Source: Glandiceps talaboti
Lineage: Eukaryota > Hemichordata > Enteropneusta > Spengelidae
Assembly (NCBI RefSeq): GCF_964340395.1
Contig: NC_135565.1
Span: 7,558,742-7,622,741 of the forward strand
DNA: 64,000 nucleotides
Direction: 5' to 3'
Below the pieces are notes generated by a model that did not search any database, was not told where the DNA came from, and saw only the letters and a program-made list of their open reading frames with translations. Positions within the stretch are counted from its first letter, which is position 1; the number at the start of each line of letters is the position of its first letter. Both the position numbers and the translations under genes were made by a program. Shown here one piece after another: positions 54,752-64,000 of this stretch.

Positions 54752-55699
54752 ATGAGTTATACATATAACTCAAAACCAACTTCTTTGGGGAGTACCAGAG
54801 CCAGAGGAGCTGCCAGCAATCGCGGTCGAACCACGACAAAACCAAGAGAAACCCTCCAACAGCGCCAGAGGCAAACTAGCCCACAAAGAAACCCTCCAAG
54901 AGTACCAGCAGCTGGTAGAGGATACTCGAGAAGAATGGATCAGGGCGAAACGTCAGCACAAAATCATCGTGCCGCCGGAAGAGAGGGTGGTGAAAATCAA
55001 AGTGGGGGTATGGAACAACGTTTCCAGTTTCGGGACTCCTATACAGTAATTTCCCCCAATGAGAAGAAAAGGGCCGAGATCAGTAAACAGGCTGCTGCAG
55101 AAACCCGGAAGTATGAAGAATTCAAAGAAAAAAATCGAATAGGGTACATATCTCTACCACCCCAGACAGTTGGCGGCGGAGAAGTTACACAACGCGACGT
55201 CAGACAACAACAGTCACTTCAGAATAGTCAAAGAAATAAATTTGGAGCCAAAGCAACTTATAAATCGACGATCAGAAGACAAGAAGAAGAGGAAGCAAGA
55301 GAAAAGAAGGCCAGGGCCAGATTACAAACGGAGAAAAATAAGGATAAAGATAAGGATCGCCAACAAAGACTGGACCAAGACAGGAGGCAGAAAAATGATC
55401 AATTCTTAAGAAGGTTTGAAAAACAAGGGAAACAAAAAAGAACGACTGTAGCTGCTGCTGCGGTACCAAGTCGAGATGCTGCAGCATGTGGCTATGATGA
55501 CCAAGAGCGTTATCAAGACGATTATGGTCCAGAAGGTGATTTTGAAGAAGATGCCATTTATGATGAAGAACAGACTTTTGATCCAGCTATAGAACAGCTT
55601 AGAGACATGTTTCCACACAAGTCTATGTATGAAATTACTGAAGCATTGAATGCTGCACATGGTTCAATGGACCGTGCAGTGGATTTCCTCATGGGTTAA
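54752..55699 (+). CDS. EPSTI1: EPSTI1-like coiled-coil protein with C-terminal CUE domain, single exon
   Basis: The product is 315 residues; ATG at 54752 has context AAAC. Residues 1-90 are Arg/Gln/Gly-rich and probably disordered. Residues about 93-150 (FRDSYTVISPNEKKRAEISK, KYEEFKEKNRIGYISLPPQ, then GGGEVTQRDVRQQQSLQ) match the conserved start of epithelial-stromal interaction protein 1 (SAYTLIAPN, LEKWKEQNRAKPVHLVPRRL, ETEVRQKQQLQ). A charged coiled coil follows at about 160-240, then an acidic linker. Residues 272-315 form a CUE/UBA-like three-helix domain with MFP at 286-288 and a hydrophobic C-terminal FLM. CUE domains bind ubiquitin. Human EPSTI1, an interferon-induced protein, as I recall it lacks this domain. 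The gene is divergent from the phosphotransferase gene; it has no intron, so a retrocopy origin is possible. Function is inferred only. Confidence 0.75.
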   Translation: MSYTYNSKPTSLGSTRARGAASNRGRTTTKPRETLQQRQRQTSPQRNPPRVPAAGRGYSRRMDQGETSAQNHRAAGREGGENQSGGMEQRFQFRDSYTVISPNEKKRAEISKQAAAETRKYEEFKEKNRIGYISLPPQTVGGGEVTQRDVRQQQSLQNSQRNKFGAKATYKSTIRRQEEEEAREKKARARLQTEKNKDKDKDRQQRLDQDRRQKNDQFLRRFEKQGKQKRTTVAAAAVPSRDAAACGYDDQERYQDDYGPEGDFEEDAIYDEEQTFDPAIEQLRDMFPHKSMYEITEALNAAHGSMDRAVDFLMG

Positions 55700-56087
55700 A
55701 GACTCATAAAGCACATTTTAACAATCTATCATTGATCATCCAAAGAAACCATATCATTTTCCAATAACTCGCCATTACAATAGTATGCTTTACCAGATAA
55801 AGATATGAAAGAAAATCAATTATAAACGAGTCAACAAAATTATTGGAAGCAATGATGGTGATGAGACGTCAGCAAAAATTGGGGGGATTTTCTTCCATGA
55901 ACTTAAATTTGTTGGAATTTGCTTCAAAGACATTTTCATTAGTAATTATGAACCCAATATCCATTGAAAATCACTCTTGCAAAAAAAGTCAGTTTTAAAA
56001 CACCTCACTGGGGAATAGCAATTAAACATAAATTTTTTATTATGAATCCAACACTTAATCTTTGTTATACCAAAATTATAAAAAGTA

Positions 56088-56112
56088 CAGTCATAGCCTC
56101 AGATATGCTACT

Positions 56113-56194
<82 letters not shown>

Positions 56195-56241
56195 ACGTAT
56201 ATACATAGTGAAGTAGCATATATGAGGCTATGACTGTTAAC
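56088..56241. repeat. TA tract flanked by 32-bp inverted repeats
   Basis: AGTCATAGCCTCAGATATGC... and its complement GCATATATGAGGCTATGACT bracket about 75 bases of TA, so the block can fold into one hairpin. Confidence 0.85.
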
Positions 56242-57062
56242 TGCATGTTTATTTGGAAACTTAAAATCTGCTTGTTGTAGTCTCAGCCCAGTGAGGGCAG
56301 TGTTCATATATGAATCCAATATCCCTTTTTTTTTATTTTATTCATTTTAATTGAGAGTGAAACAGATGACTCATTAGTACTGCTCTAGTATTTACATAAC
56401 TCTTGGCTGAATATTTATGTTTACTAAAAGATGATAGCCAGTTGTTGATATTTTCATGTTTTAGAAATTATTCAGATTTCCTTCATTATTCTTATCTGTA
56501 GAACAAAACGTTTACACACTCGGTATGTCATGTGGTTATGTATATATATAACATACAACTATTACTGGGTAATACTGAAAATCTTATTTTTGGTTGTGGT
56601 TATCAAAGATTGGTGTAATGTACACCCAGATAAACCTAATAATGTTGTACATTTTGACCATTTTAGACGTTCTATTACATAGTGTGTAAGAAATGTCATA
56701 ATTTTTATGTTTGGTCATGGAGGTGAAAGGTCACCTTGAAGTTCATCTGAAATTGCATATCAGTGGCATGACCTGGCACTTTTGTGACTTACAAGAAAAT
56801 TGTTCATATTGGTCACTTTAAGTGTATTGTTGACAAAAAGTAATTTAAGATGAATTTCAATTTTTAAATACACAGAAACTGTCCACATACAGAAACATCA
56901 TTCACAGGGGAATTCCACTCCTGGAAATAGATGCATTTTCACAGAGTTCTAGGGAGTCATTTCATGATCACATCCCTCAATTTCCTGCTGTTGTCAATTA
57001 ACACCAAACTCTAATGTTCTCACAATGACCCATAGTTATGGGATTTAACATACATGCAAATA

Positions 57063-57148
57063 TATCAGATGCACACTGAATATTCATAGATATTTACCTA
57101 AAGGTAATAGGCATCTCGGAGTCATGAATATTCAGTGTGCATCTGATA
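57063..57148. repeat. Perfect 25-bp inverted repeat
   Basis: Arms 57063-57087 and 57124-57148 share TATCAGATGCACACTGAATA and its complement, with a 36-nt spacer. Confidence 0.85.
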
Positions 57149-58436
57149 CATACACATGTCTGGTATTTCTTGGCAATTGTGCAATTTTCATGTCATGCGA
57201 AATCATGAAATGACTCACCAGAAACCTTTAGAGTTTATGAAAATACTTTTATTTCCTGGAGTAGTGTTCCCCTTCAATGCATTTCCGAGAGTGATTTTCC
57301 CCTTTAATGCCAGAATCAAAGAATACAAATTGTACAGATATATATCATCTGCAATAAATGAGTACAAAATTGGATATATTTTAGAAGAGTCAGTATATTC
57401 ACAAACACTTGCAGGTACTAATAGGTTTATAACAATATTATGAAAGTTGTATCATGAATAAAGAGTTTTATTTCTCATTTATGAAGAATCTTTGACAATG
57501 CATATTATATATATATATGTATATATGATTTTAAATAAATTAAAACTTTTTTAAATGTTATTATACAACTTGGGATTAACTGATTAAATCTTAAAAATCA
57601 GATATAAAAACATAAGCCATAGTACTACACCTGTATCTCGTTATTCTTTGTTTTAAAATATTAAGAAAAAAAGCCAACAGGAAAAATTACCCATATGACA
57701 CCAGTCACAACCAATATAAAGCTTCAAAGTTAAGTTGTTCATATATGACAACAATAAACCAAAAAAACTGAATGGAGGAGAAATGTGCCCATATTTCAAC
57801 TTCTATCACAAATTCTACCCATCCCCACTATATCACCTCTTGCACAGAAAAGTCAATGGATATACACCTTATTACCTGCATTGGTGCAAGCATATACATA
57901 TATTATTGGTATTTGCAATGCAGTTGGAAACAACTTTGTGTGGAATTTGTCATTCTTATGAAGATCGTTGACCACGACAGATATGAAAGCTTAATGTTAA
58001 AAAACTTTGAATAGCTTGTGTGTTATAACTTTTGTTAATCATTTGACCTACATGGCTGATGAACATTTAGGGTCACAACTTTGTATGTGGATTATGCAAA
58101 TGAGCATGTGATCATTCCAAGTACATGAAACAGTGAAAATACAATATTGTATTGTTTTTAATGAAATTTGATGTTTTAAATAAACATGTGTATGTAACAA
58201 GAGCAGAGCCTTGTGACAGATGAATGCCAATGTACATGTGGGAGTATTTGCTCTTTTGTGTTTCCTGCTATGCTTTCATGAGCGTATAACAACAGTTGAC
58301 AATGGTGAGTGTCCATGCAGCAGTTTACAAACTGGCAGATGCATATATATGTATATGTACACAGACAGACAAAGCTCTAACATAACCTTTGCTTACAGAA
58401 TGTAAAAACTGCCTCCATGAAAAAATGACCCTATAT

Positions 58437-58545
58437 TTCACCTTCTATACAAAACTCCATCCCCTCAAGTTTCACCTATAAAAATCTCCATCCCCTCAAG
58501 TTTCAACTTAACTCCATCCCCTCAAATTTCACAAACGAACTGTCT
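58437..58545. repeat. Short minisatellite with CTCCATCCCCTCAAGTTTCA units
   Basis: Three to four irregular copies lie downstream of the MGAT4-type stop, probably in its 3' UTR or flank. Confidence 0.75.
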
Positions 58546-58693
58546 CCCCCCCCCCATCATACCTTTATAATGATACCTATCCCTTTTGAAGAAAAGTTCT
58601 CAAATCGTAAAAATTGTACTGTACAGTATACAAAGACAGCCTCCAGTAAAAAATGTCTAAATACAGTACTTTAACTTTCATATACCAAGTTCC

Positions 58694-61600
58694 TTATTTG
58701 GCAGTCCAAACAGCAATCTCCTTTAGAATCATCCAAGCAATCTGATCCTGTGTTACACTGACCCTTAAACAAGCTATCTTAAATTCAGTTTTCTTATCAA
58801 TATCTATAGCTTCCACTCTTCCATTCTCAAAACTTCCAAGGTAGACATAATCTGAACAGACTGGAAGTTTGTTGTCTTCATTTTGTCTGTCCACCTTTGG
58901 ACTCGCGTCAAGTCGGCCGTTCCGAAGGAAATCATCCTTATGGTCCTCACTTCCTGTTTCAAAAATCACTTTTTTAAGTCTGACTGGTGTCTCAAAAATA
59001 ATATAAATATAGTCTCCAATTTTAGGTGCAACACCCCAGAAATATCCAGGCTCTGATGTATATGCGAGTTGGGGTAGATACATGCTAAATGCCCGCATAC
59101 TGCTGTATACTTTAGCTGGTGGGTTATCGGTGTTATATTTTCGTAACCCAGTGTTGAAAAATCTGTCTCTCAGTCCTTGCTGTTTTTCTTGTAAAGACGA
59201 GTCTTTTCCGATGTGTTGGAATAAGGACGGTAGGTGAATTAATGTCTTGGTTTGACCCACAACGGCCAGATGGTAACGCAGCAAATAATCAATTGGCTGT
59301 TCATCATAAAACAATAATGCAAACTCGGCGAGTCTCACCAAATCATGTGAATGATATAGTTTCCCTATAAACCCTAATTCAGAAAACTCTAGCGTAACCC
59401 ATGAATCATCTGCCTGAGTATTGATAAAATTTGTGATCGAGTTGATAAAATTTGGTGACGATATCACATCATCTTCAAGTTGAAGGTAATAGTTGGATAT
59501 ATCCTGGCAATATGTGAACAGAAATGCATAGTCTACGACTTGCTTTGAACGCCACGCGATCCTCGGCACAGAATCACCATACTTCTGTTTCAAATTTAGT
59601 AAAGAAGGATAGAATTTCGGAGGCGCTTCTATGAGTTCAATAAATCCAGTCCAAAAGTACTGTGAGTATTTTTCTTTCAATGTGTCTGCTATCTGTCTTT
59701 TTAAGTCATTGTCTTCATCTGCTAGAAAGACGACAATTACAATTGTCTTCTTTTCTTCCTTTGATGTGTTTTCTATAATGGAGTCTAACGTCGTATGGAG
59801 GTAGTTTTCCTTCTCTCTCTTCACGGTTGGAATACCAATGGTGAGAAATCCTGGTAGTCAACAAAGAAAAACAAGAAAAGAAAGTGAAACTTGATGTGTT
59901 CTCTGACAGGCCTTAAATTATAGTCTACCTGCAGACTCGAAGGACTGGTACTACTACATGTACTACACTATTTGCTATTCTAACTTTATTTTGATATTGG
60001 ATTTCACTGTTCCTCTCTCTTCTATGATCATGGCTGTGTTCGACTGGTCTCAAATGGGATTCCTGTATTATAGAATGTGATTGGTTGAATACATACAATG
60101 TAAGAAGACATATTTAAATTGTGCCATCGGGTATGGGGTGAGATTAGTGCCAAAACACTTGTCTTAACATTATTTTTAGTTTACATTTTCATTTTATTCT
60201 CCCATTTTGTCTCCATTTTTATCTAATAGTGTTCACATTTTTATTTCAACCTCTCATTTTGTGTGCATTTCTATCTCATTTTGTTTGCATTTTTATTTTC
60301 AACCTCTCATTTTGTTTGCATTTTTATCTCATTGTGTTTCCATTTTTATTTCAACCTCTCATTTTGTTTGCATTTTTATCTCATTGTGTTTGCATTTTTA
60401 TTTTCAACCTCTCATTTTGTTTGCATTTTTATCTCATTGTGTTTCCATTTTTATTTCAACCTCTCATTTTGTGTGCATTTCTATCTCATTTTGTTTGCAT
60501 TTTTATTTTCAACCTCTCATTTTGTTTGCATTTTTATCTCATTGTGTTTGCATTTTTATTTCAACCTCTCATTTTGTTTGCATTTTTATCTCATTGTGTT
60601 TGCATTTTTATTTCAACCTCTCATTTTGTTTGCATTTTTATCTCATTGTGTTTGCATTTTTTTTCAACCTCTCATTTTGTTTGCATTTTTATCTCATTGT
60701 GTTTGCATTTTTATTTCAACCTCTCATTTTGTTTGCATTTTTATCTCATTGTGTTTGCATTTTTATTTCAACCTCTCATTTTGTTTGCATTTTTATCTCA
60801 TTGTGTTTGCATTTTTATTTCAACCTCTCATTTTATTTGCATTTTTATCTCATTGTGTTTGCATTTTTATTTCAATCTCTCATTTTGTTTGCATTTTTAT
60901 CTCATTGTGTTTGCATTTTTATTTCAACCTCTCATTTTATTTGCATTTTTATCTCATTGTGTTTGCATTTTTATTTCAATCTCTCATTTTGTTTGCATTT
61001 TTATCTCATTGTGTTTGCATTTTTATTTCAACCTCTCATTTTATTTGCATTTTTATCTCATTGTGTTTGCATTTTTATTTCAATCTCTCATTTTGTTTGC
61101 ATTTTTATCTCATTGTATTTGCATTTTTATGATGAATCCACAATTAGGTGTCATCATGGAAATGTGACCCTTTCACCTCACTCTAATTAAATTACATGTG
61201 ATATTCTATTCAAATTTACATAATGTTTTACACATGTTATATGTACACATGGGGTGTGTAGGTTCTAAACCAGTGAGTGGAACACAGCTATGATCATAGA
61301 CAAGAAAAGGTCACCAAAATTTAAACTTATAATGTCAGTTACGATAGCATAGTAGCGCTAGTCCTGAGGCTACAGGTAGGCTAGCTATAAATGCACAAAT
61401 ACCAACAATCATAAATGTATGTATGAGTACATGTAGACATCGGTCATTACACTACAGAACAACATGTTCCCCCACTCGAAGTACATGAGTTTTCCAGTTG
61501 TAAATCCCTAGAGCTGGGAATGTTCTCTTTTGAAATTAAGTGTTTTTGCTAATCTCCCTGCCTTTGGTACATGTACATGTTGACAATAGTAATCTTGGCT

Positions 61601-63852
61601 CGTCCAACTACACCTTTGTAAATACTCAGGTGGACCTGCATGTCTCTGGTGAGGATATGTTTAAATAAAATAGTGAATATTTATCAATGGTGGGTGAAAG
61701 CGAACAGAGAGTCCCACTGGTTCACAAGTGGCTGTATCAATTTGTGAGGGCACAGGTAGAATTTACTGACCAGAATATAGTTTTCGTAAACTTGCCATCT
61801 TGAATGGTGTGTTATGGGGGAAATAAACAAAATTACAGTAATACTGTTGTATCATTCCATTGTCACATTGTTCAGATATATAGTTAGCTCCCCGGGGAGT
61901 TGAGGAAGACTAAAGGGCCGTGGTGCCGTTCTGATCTGAGCCAGGGGTAATAATTGTAAAGCGCTTTGAGCACGGAGTGGGAAAGCGCTATATAAGAACC
62001 CAACATTATTATCGTAAATTTGAAAGTTCACAGTCCAAAAATAAAGTTTTCAGAAAACTTAAGTGGATGAATATCTAATTTCATCTTCTAGAACTTATTA
62101 ATTCATAGGTCAAATTAAATTACACAGTTATGCTGTTAATTAATATTCATATATTTAAGTTAAAAATATATATACAAATTATGGATATGGTTTTTTTTAT
62201 TAATACAATACCAGATAGAGACTCTCCATAAAGCCATGTTGAACAAAAATTATGGAATATATATTCTGGTCATTCTACATGTACGTTAAATTCACTTTAA
62301 TATTCAAAACCATTTCTGTATGAGTCATTTACTGGAGAAGACAACATAACAAACAAACAACCTACATGTAACAATGATAATAAAAAATACGTCTCACCTT
62401 TACTACTTCTAGGATTGCCTGATAATCTAACATTGTCTTTGTTGATAACAATACTTGGTTGTCGTCTAGCTTGTGTTTCTTCCTAAAAAAAGATGAAATT
62501 AATAAAAAACACACAGCAGTCATTTAACACAACAACTTTATCAGAATCTTTCAGGACAATATTTGTCACCAACATTGGAGAATGGTGCTTAATATTTGAG
62601 GGGTGGGGTAGGGGTGGAGGGAGGGCTGAGAGGGGGGAATTTTAAAACCCTAATGTTTGAATCCTTGGGTTTTTGATTTGTACAAGTATGCAGGTGAGCA
62701 ATGTGGATTACATGAAAAAAAATCTTTTTGTTTTTAATTTATTCCCAATCTGACATTATTATACCATGTACAAACCAAGTTATTACCTTTGAACAGAAAA
62801 TACGGATTATATACTGATCATTCTATGTCACATCAACCAGTATCTACTGGTTTTGTGGTATCCGAAATATGGTTGAAAATGTTCCAAATCGCAATTAATT
62901 TTCCCCGTGTTTCATAAATTATGCTTAAGGAGGTATAATTATATTATTCCCCAATATTTTTCTCCATTCTGCTGGAAAATACGTGTGACATGGGTTTGTC
63001 ACTACTTGTCTCTCGACTCGTAGTGACAAGACCCCTTAGGTCACTCGTATTTTTCTCAGCTGAACTAAGAAAAAAATTTGGGAATAATATCTAATTACTA
63101 ACATGGTTTGGGGGCATTTTCAACATTCTCTTCATTTCAAACATACATGTACATGTTAGACTCTCTAGTCTTGGAAGCATCGCTAGCACAAAGGGCTTTT
63201 TTGTATATGCCGATACAAATGTATCTAACACATATTGTACTTGAATATCCTTGTACTTAGTCTATAAGGTACGCCGTGACGGTGCGCCCTCAAGTGAGAG
63301 GAGGCCGGTGAGGGCGAAACGTCACGACGTATCTTACAGTCTACCTTGTACTGTGCTCCCTCATTGACTATATAGGACTAACCATTCGTTGAAGTGTTAC
63401 TATATGACCTCTCCCGAGGGCTTCACGGCAAAATGGAGCATCACAGTAACATATCAATAAATGGTTAGCCCTACATGTATGTGGTCGCTGAAGACGCAAA
63501 GTACATGTACAAGGAATTCAAGTACTATAATGTGCAGTAGATATCGGTACATACAAAACAGCCCTTTTAGCGATGCAAAGCTCCGAGGACTGTGAGAGAG
63601 TCTAACGTACATGTACACATAGGTTAGTCTGAAATATGGTTTATAACTTTAAATATTTGGCTTGTGTTACGTTACTCATATTGCAAATAATTTCACAAAT
63701 TAATTCATGTACATGTACCTCTTGGAATGAATCCCGTCTTCCATTGCCTAGGTCCTGAGCGTAGGACTTACATTTCCCCTGCAGTAAATCAACAGTTTTC
63801 ACTAGAGTATCAAGCTGTGTTTGGCACAACAGTTTGTAATCATCTGTGCTAC
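58694..63852 (-). CDS. MGAT4: MGAT4-type N-acetylglucosaminyltransferase (GnT-IV), three 3' exons
   Basis: Exons: 63719-63852, 62398-62482 and 58694-59850, with GT-AG borders. Phases match: the last exon starts GA, completing Gly of GFLTIGIPTVKRE. The enzyme adds beta-1,4-GlcNAc to the alpha-1,3 mannose arm of N-glycans in the Golgi (GT54 family). Family landmarks in order: GIPTVKRE, IVIVVFLADED, YYLQLEDDVISSP with the metal-binding EDD, WVTLEFSELGFIGKLYHSHD, PIDYLLRYHLAV, HLPSLFQHIGKDSSL, FFWGV-like YFWGVAPKIGDYI, and a C-terminal lectin-like region ending WMILKEIAVWTAK. The exon at 63.7 kb resembles a stem region (QLDTLVKTVDLLQ). The membrane anchor and 5' exons lie beyond the right edge. 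Paralogue A, B or C cannot be assigned. The GTG at 59824 is an internal Val codon, not a start. Confidence 0.93.
60190..61130. repeat. 52-bp satellite array, about 17 units, in the MGAT4 intron
   Basis: The unit contains AACCTCTCATTTTGTTTGCA, TTTTTATCTCATTGTGTTTG and CATTTTTATTTC. The first units alternate with 53-bp and C/G variants, a higher-order pattern. The period is 1 mod 3 with no stops, so all three forward frames stay open for about 300 codons. These frames are artefacts. Confidence 0.97.
61885..62015 (+). mobile_element. SINE or LINE 3' tail (CGCTATATAAG type)
   Basis: GTAAAGCGCTTTGAGCACGG, then GGGAAAGCGCTATATAAGAA and ATTATTAT resemble the conserved 3' tail of CR1/L2-mobilised SINEs. 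I see no clear tRNA promoter boxes upstream. Confidence 0.6.
62940..63100. mobile_element. Palindromic MITE, 51.6-kb family
   Basis: ATTATTCCCCAATATTTTTC at the left and the near complement at the right. The middle GTCACTACTTGTCTC... GAGTCGTAGTGAC-type inversion is well preserved. Confidence 0.8.
63157..63606. mobile_element. 450-bp fold-back element with nested hairpin
   Basis: The outer arms begin GTTAGACTCTCTAGTC and the complement of GTTAGACTCTCTCACAG, and share CATCGCTA... AAAGGGCT and GTACTTGAAT. GTACAT flanks both sides. A second hairpin (TAAGGTACGCCGTGACG against CGTCACGACGTATCTTA) sits inside. It lies in the MGAT4-type intron. Confidence 0.75.
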
Positions 63853-64000
63853 CTGAATATAATACAAAAAAATGTACACACACATTAGAAAAAAAATTAC
63901 TACAAATCTGATCTAAGAAAGAACAATCTAAGAATCATCAATTCACTTGCTACAGTGTCTTTGTAGTAGTTATTAAAACTACACCTGAACTGCAACTGGA

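Larger units (their letters stand above)
55700..58693. other. Intergenic, no gene recognised
   Basis: This lies between convergent genes and includes their 3' UTRs. Short frames show no homology. Inverted repeats and a small minisatellite are listed separately. Confidence 0.5.

Noticed and set aside
59822-59824. GTG as start codon of the MGAT4-type frame
   Set aside because: It is the Val codon of GIPTVKRE inside a spliced exon; the frame runs on to an acceptor at 59851.
60207-61190. Open frames of about 300 residues in three registers
   Set aside because: They are produced by the stop-free 52-bp satellite and lie in the MGAT4-type intron; all frames give the same repeated peptide.
63270-63345. 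Hammerhead ribozyme around GGGCGAAACGTCACGACGTA
   Set aside because: GAAA and a stem III-like hairpin exist, but the CTGANGA box reads GTGACGG and stem I does not pair well; better explained as part of a fold-back element.

Overview
The window is nuclear DNA of an invertebrate metazoan. Its genes have GT-AG introns and belong to animal families, and the sequence is AT-rich with heavy loads of microsatellites, fold-back MITEs, a two-ORF LINE, a Penelope-like element and DNA transposons. The species cannot be fixed from sequence alone; an invertebrate deuterostome or a lophotrochozoan would both fit.

Layout. (1) Positions 1-13.8 kb (minus strand) hold two tandem deiodinase-like selenoprotein genes. 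The upstream one (13783 down to 6884) has three shared exons and two alternative last exons, each followed by a foldable SECIS element. One of these last exons carries a second in-frame TGA, as vertebrate DIO2 does. The second gene starts at 1233 and runs off the left edge after its Sec-codon exon. (2) 14.9-20.1 kb is a nearly full-length but frameshifted L1/Tx1-like LINE (minus strand). (3) 20.9-25 kb is a nest of fold-back elements, a Penelope-like (GIY-YIG) 3' end, large palindromes carrying hammerhead ribozyme motifs, and the 3' end of a second LINE. (4) 25-35 kb has no recognisable gene, but it has MITEs and two minisatellites. (5) 35.1-54.06 kb (minus) is a complete 8-exon choline/ethanolamine phosphotransferase gene (CEPT1/CHPT1 type). 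A 2.6 kb TIR transposon with a SAP-domain ORF sits in its sixth intron, and other MITEs lie in its introns. (6) 54.75-55.70 kb (plus), divergent from it, is a single-exon EPSTI1-like gene with a C-terminal CUE domain. (7) 58.7-63.85 kb (minus) holds the three 3' exons of an MGAT4-type N-glycan GlcNAc-transferase gene; a 52-bp satellite and fold-back MITEs lie in its introns, and its 5' part is beyond the right edge.

The cellular genes have unrelated jobs: redox/deiodinase-type selenoenzyme, phospholipid synthesis in ER/Golgi membranes, a coiled-coil adaptor with a ubiquitin-binding type domain, and Golgi N-glycan branching. They do not form a pathway. The most unusual locus is the selenoprotein pair. 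All exon boundaries were derived by hand from splice sites, reading phase and remembered family sequences; no search was run.
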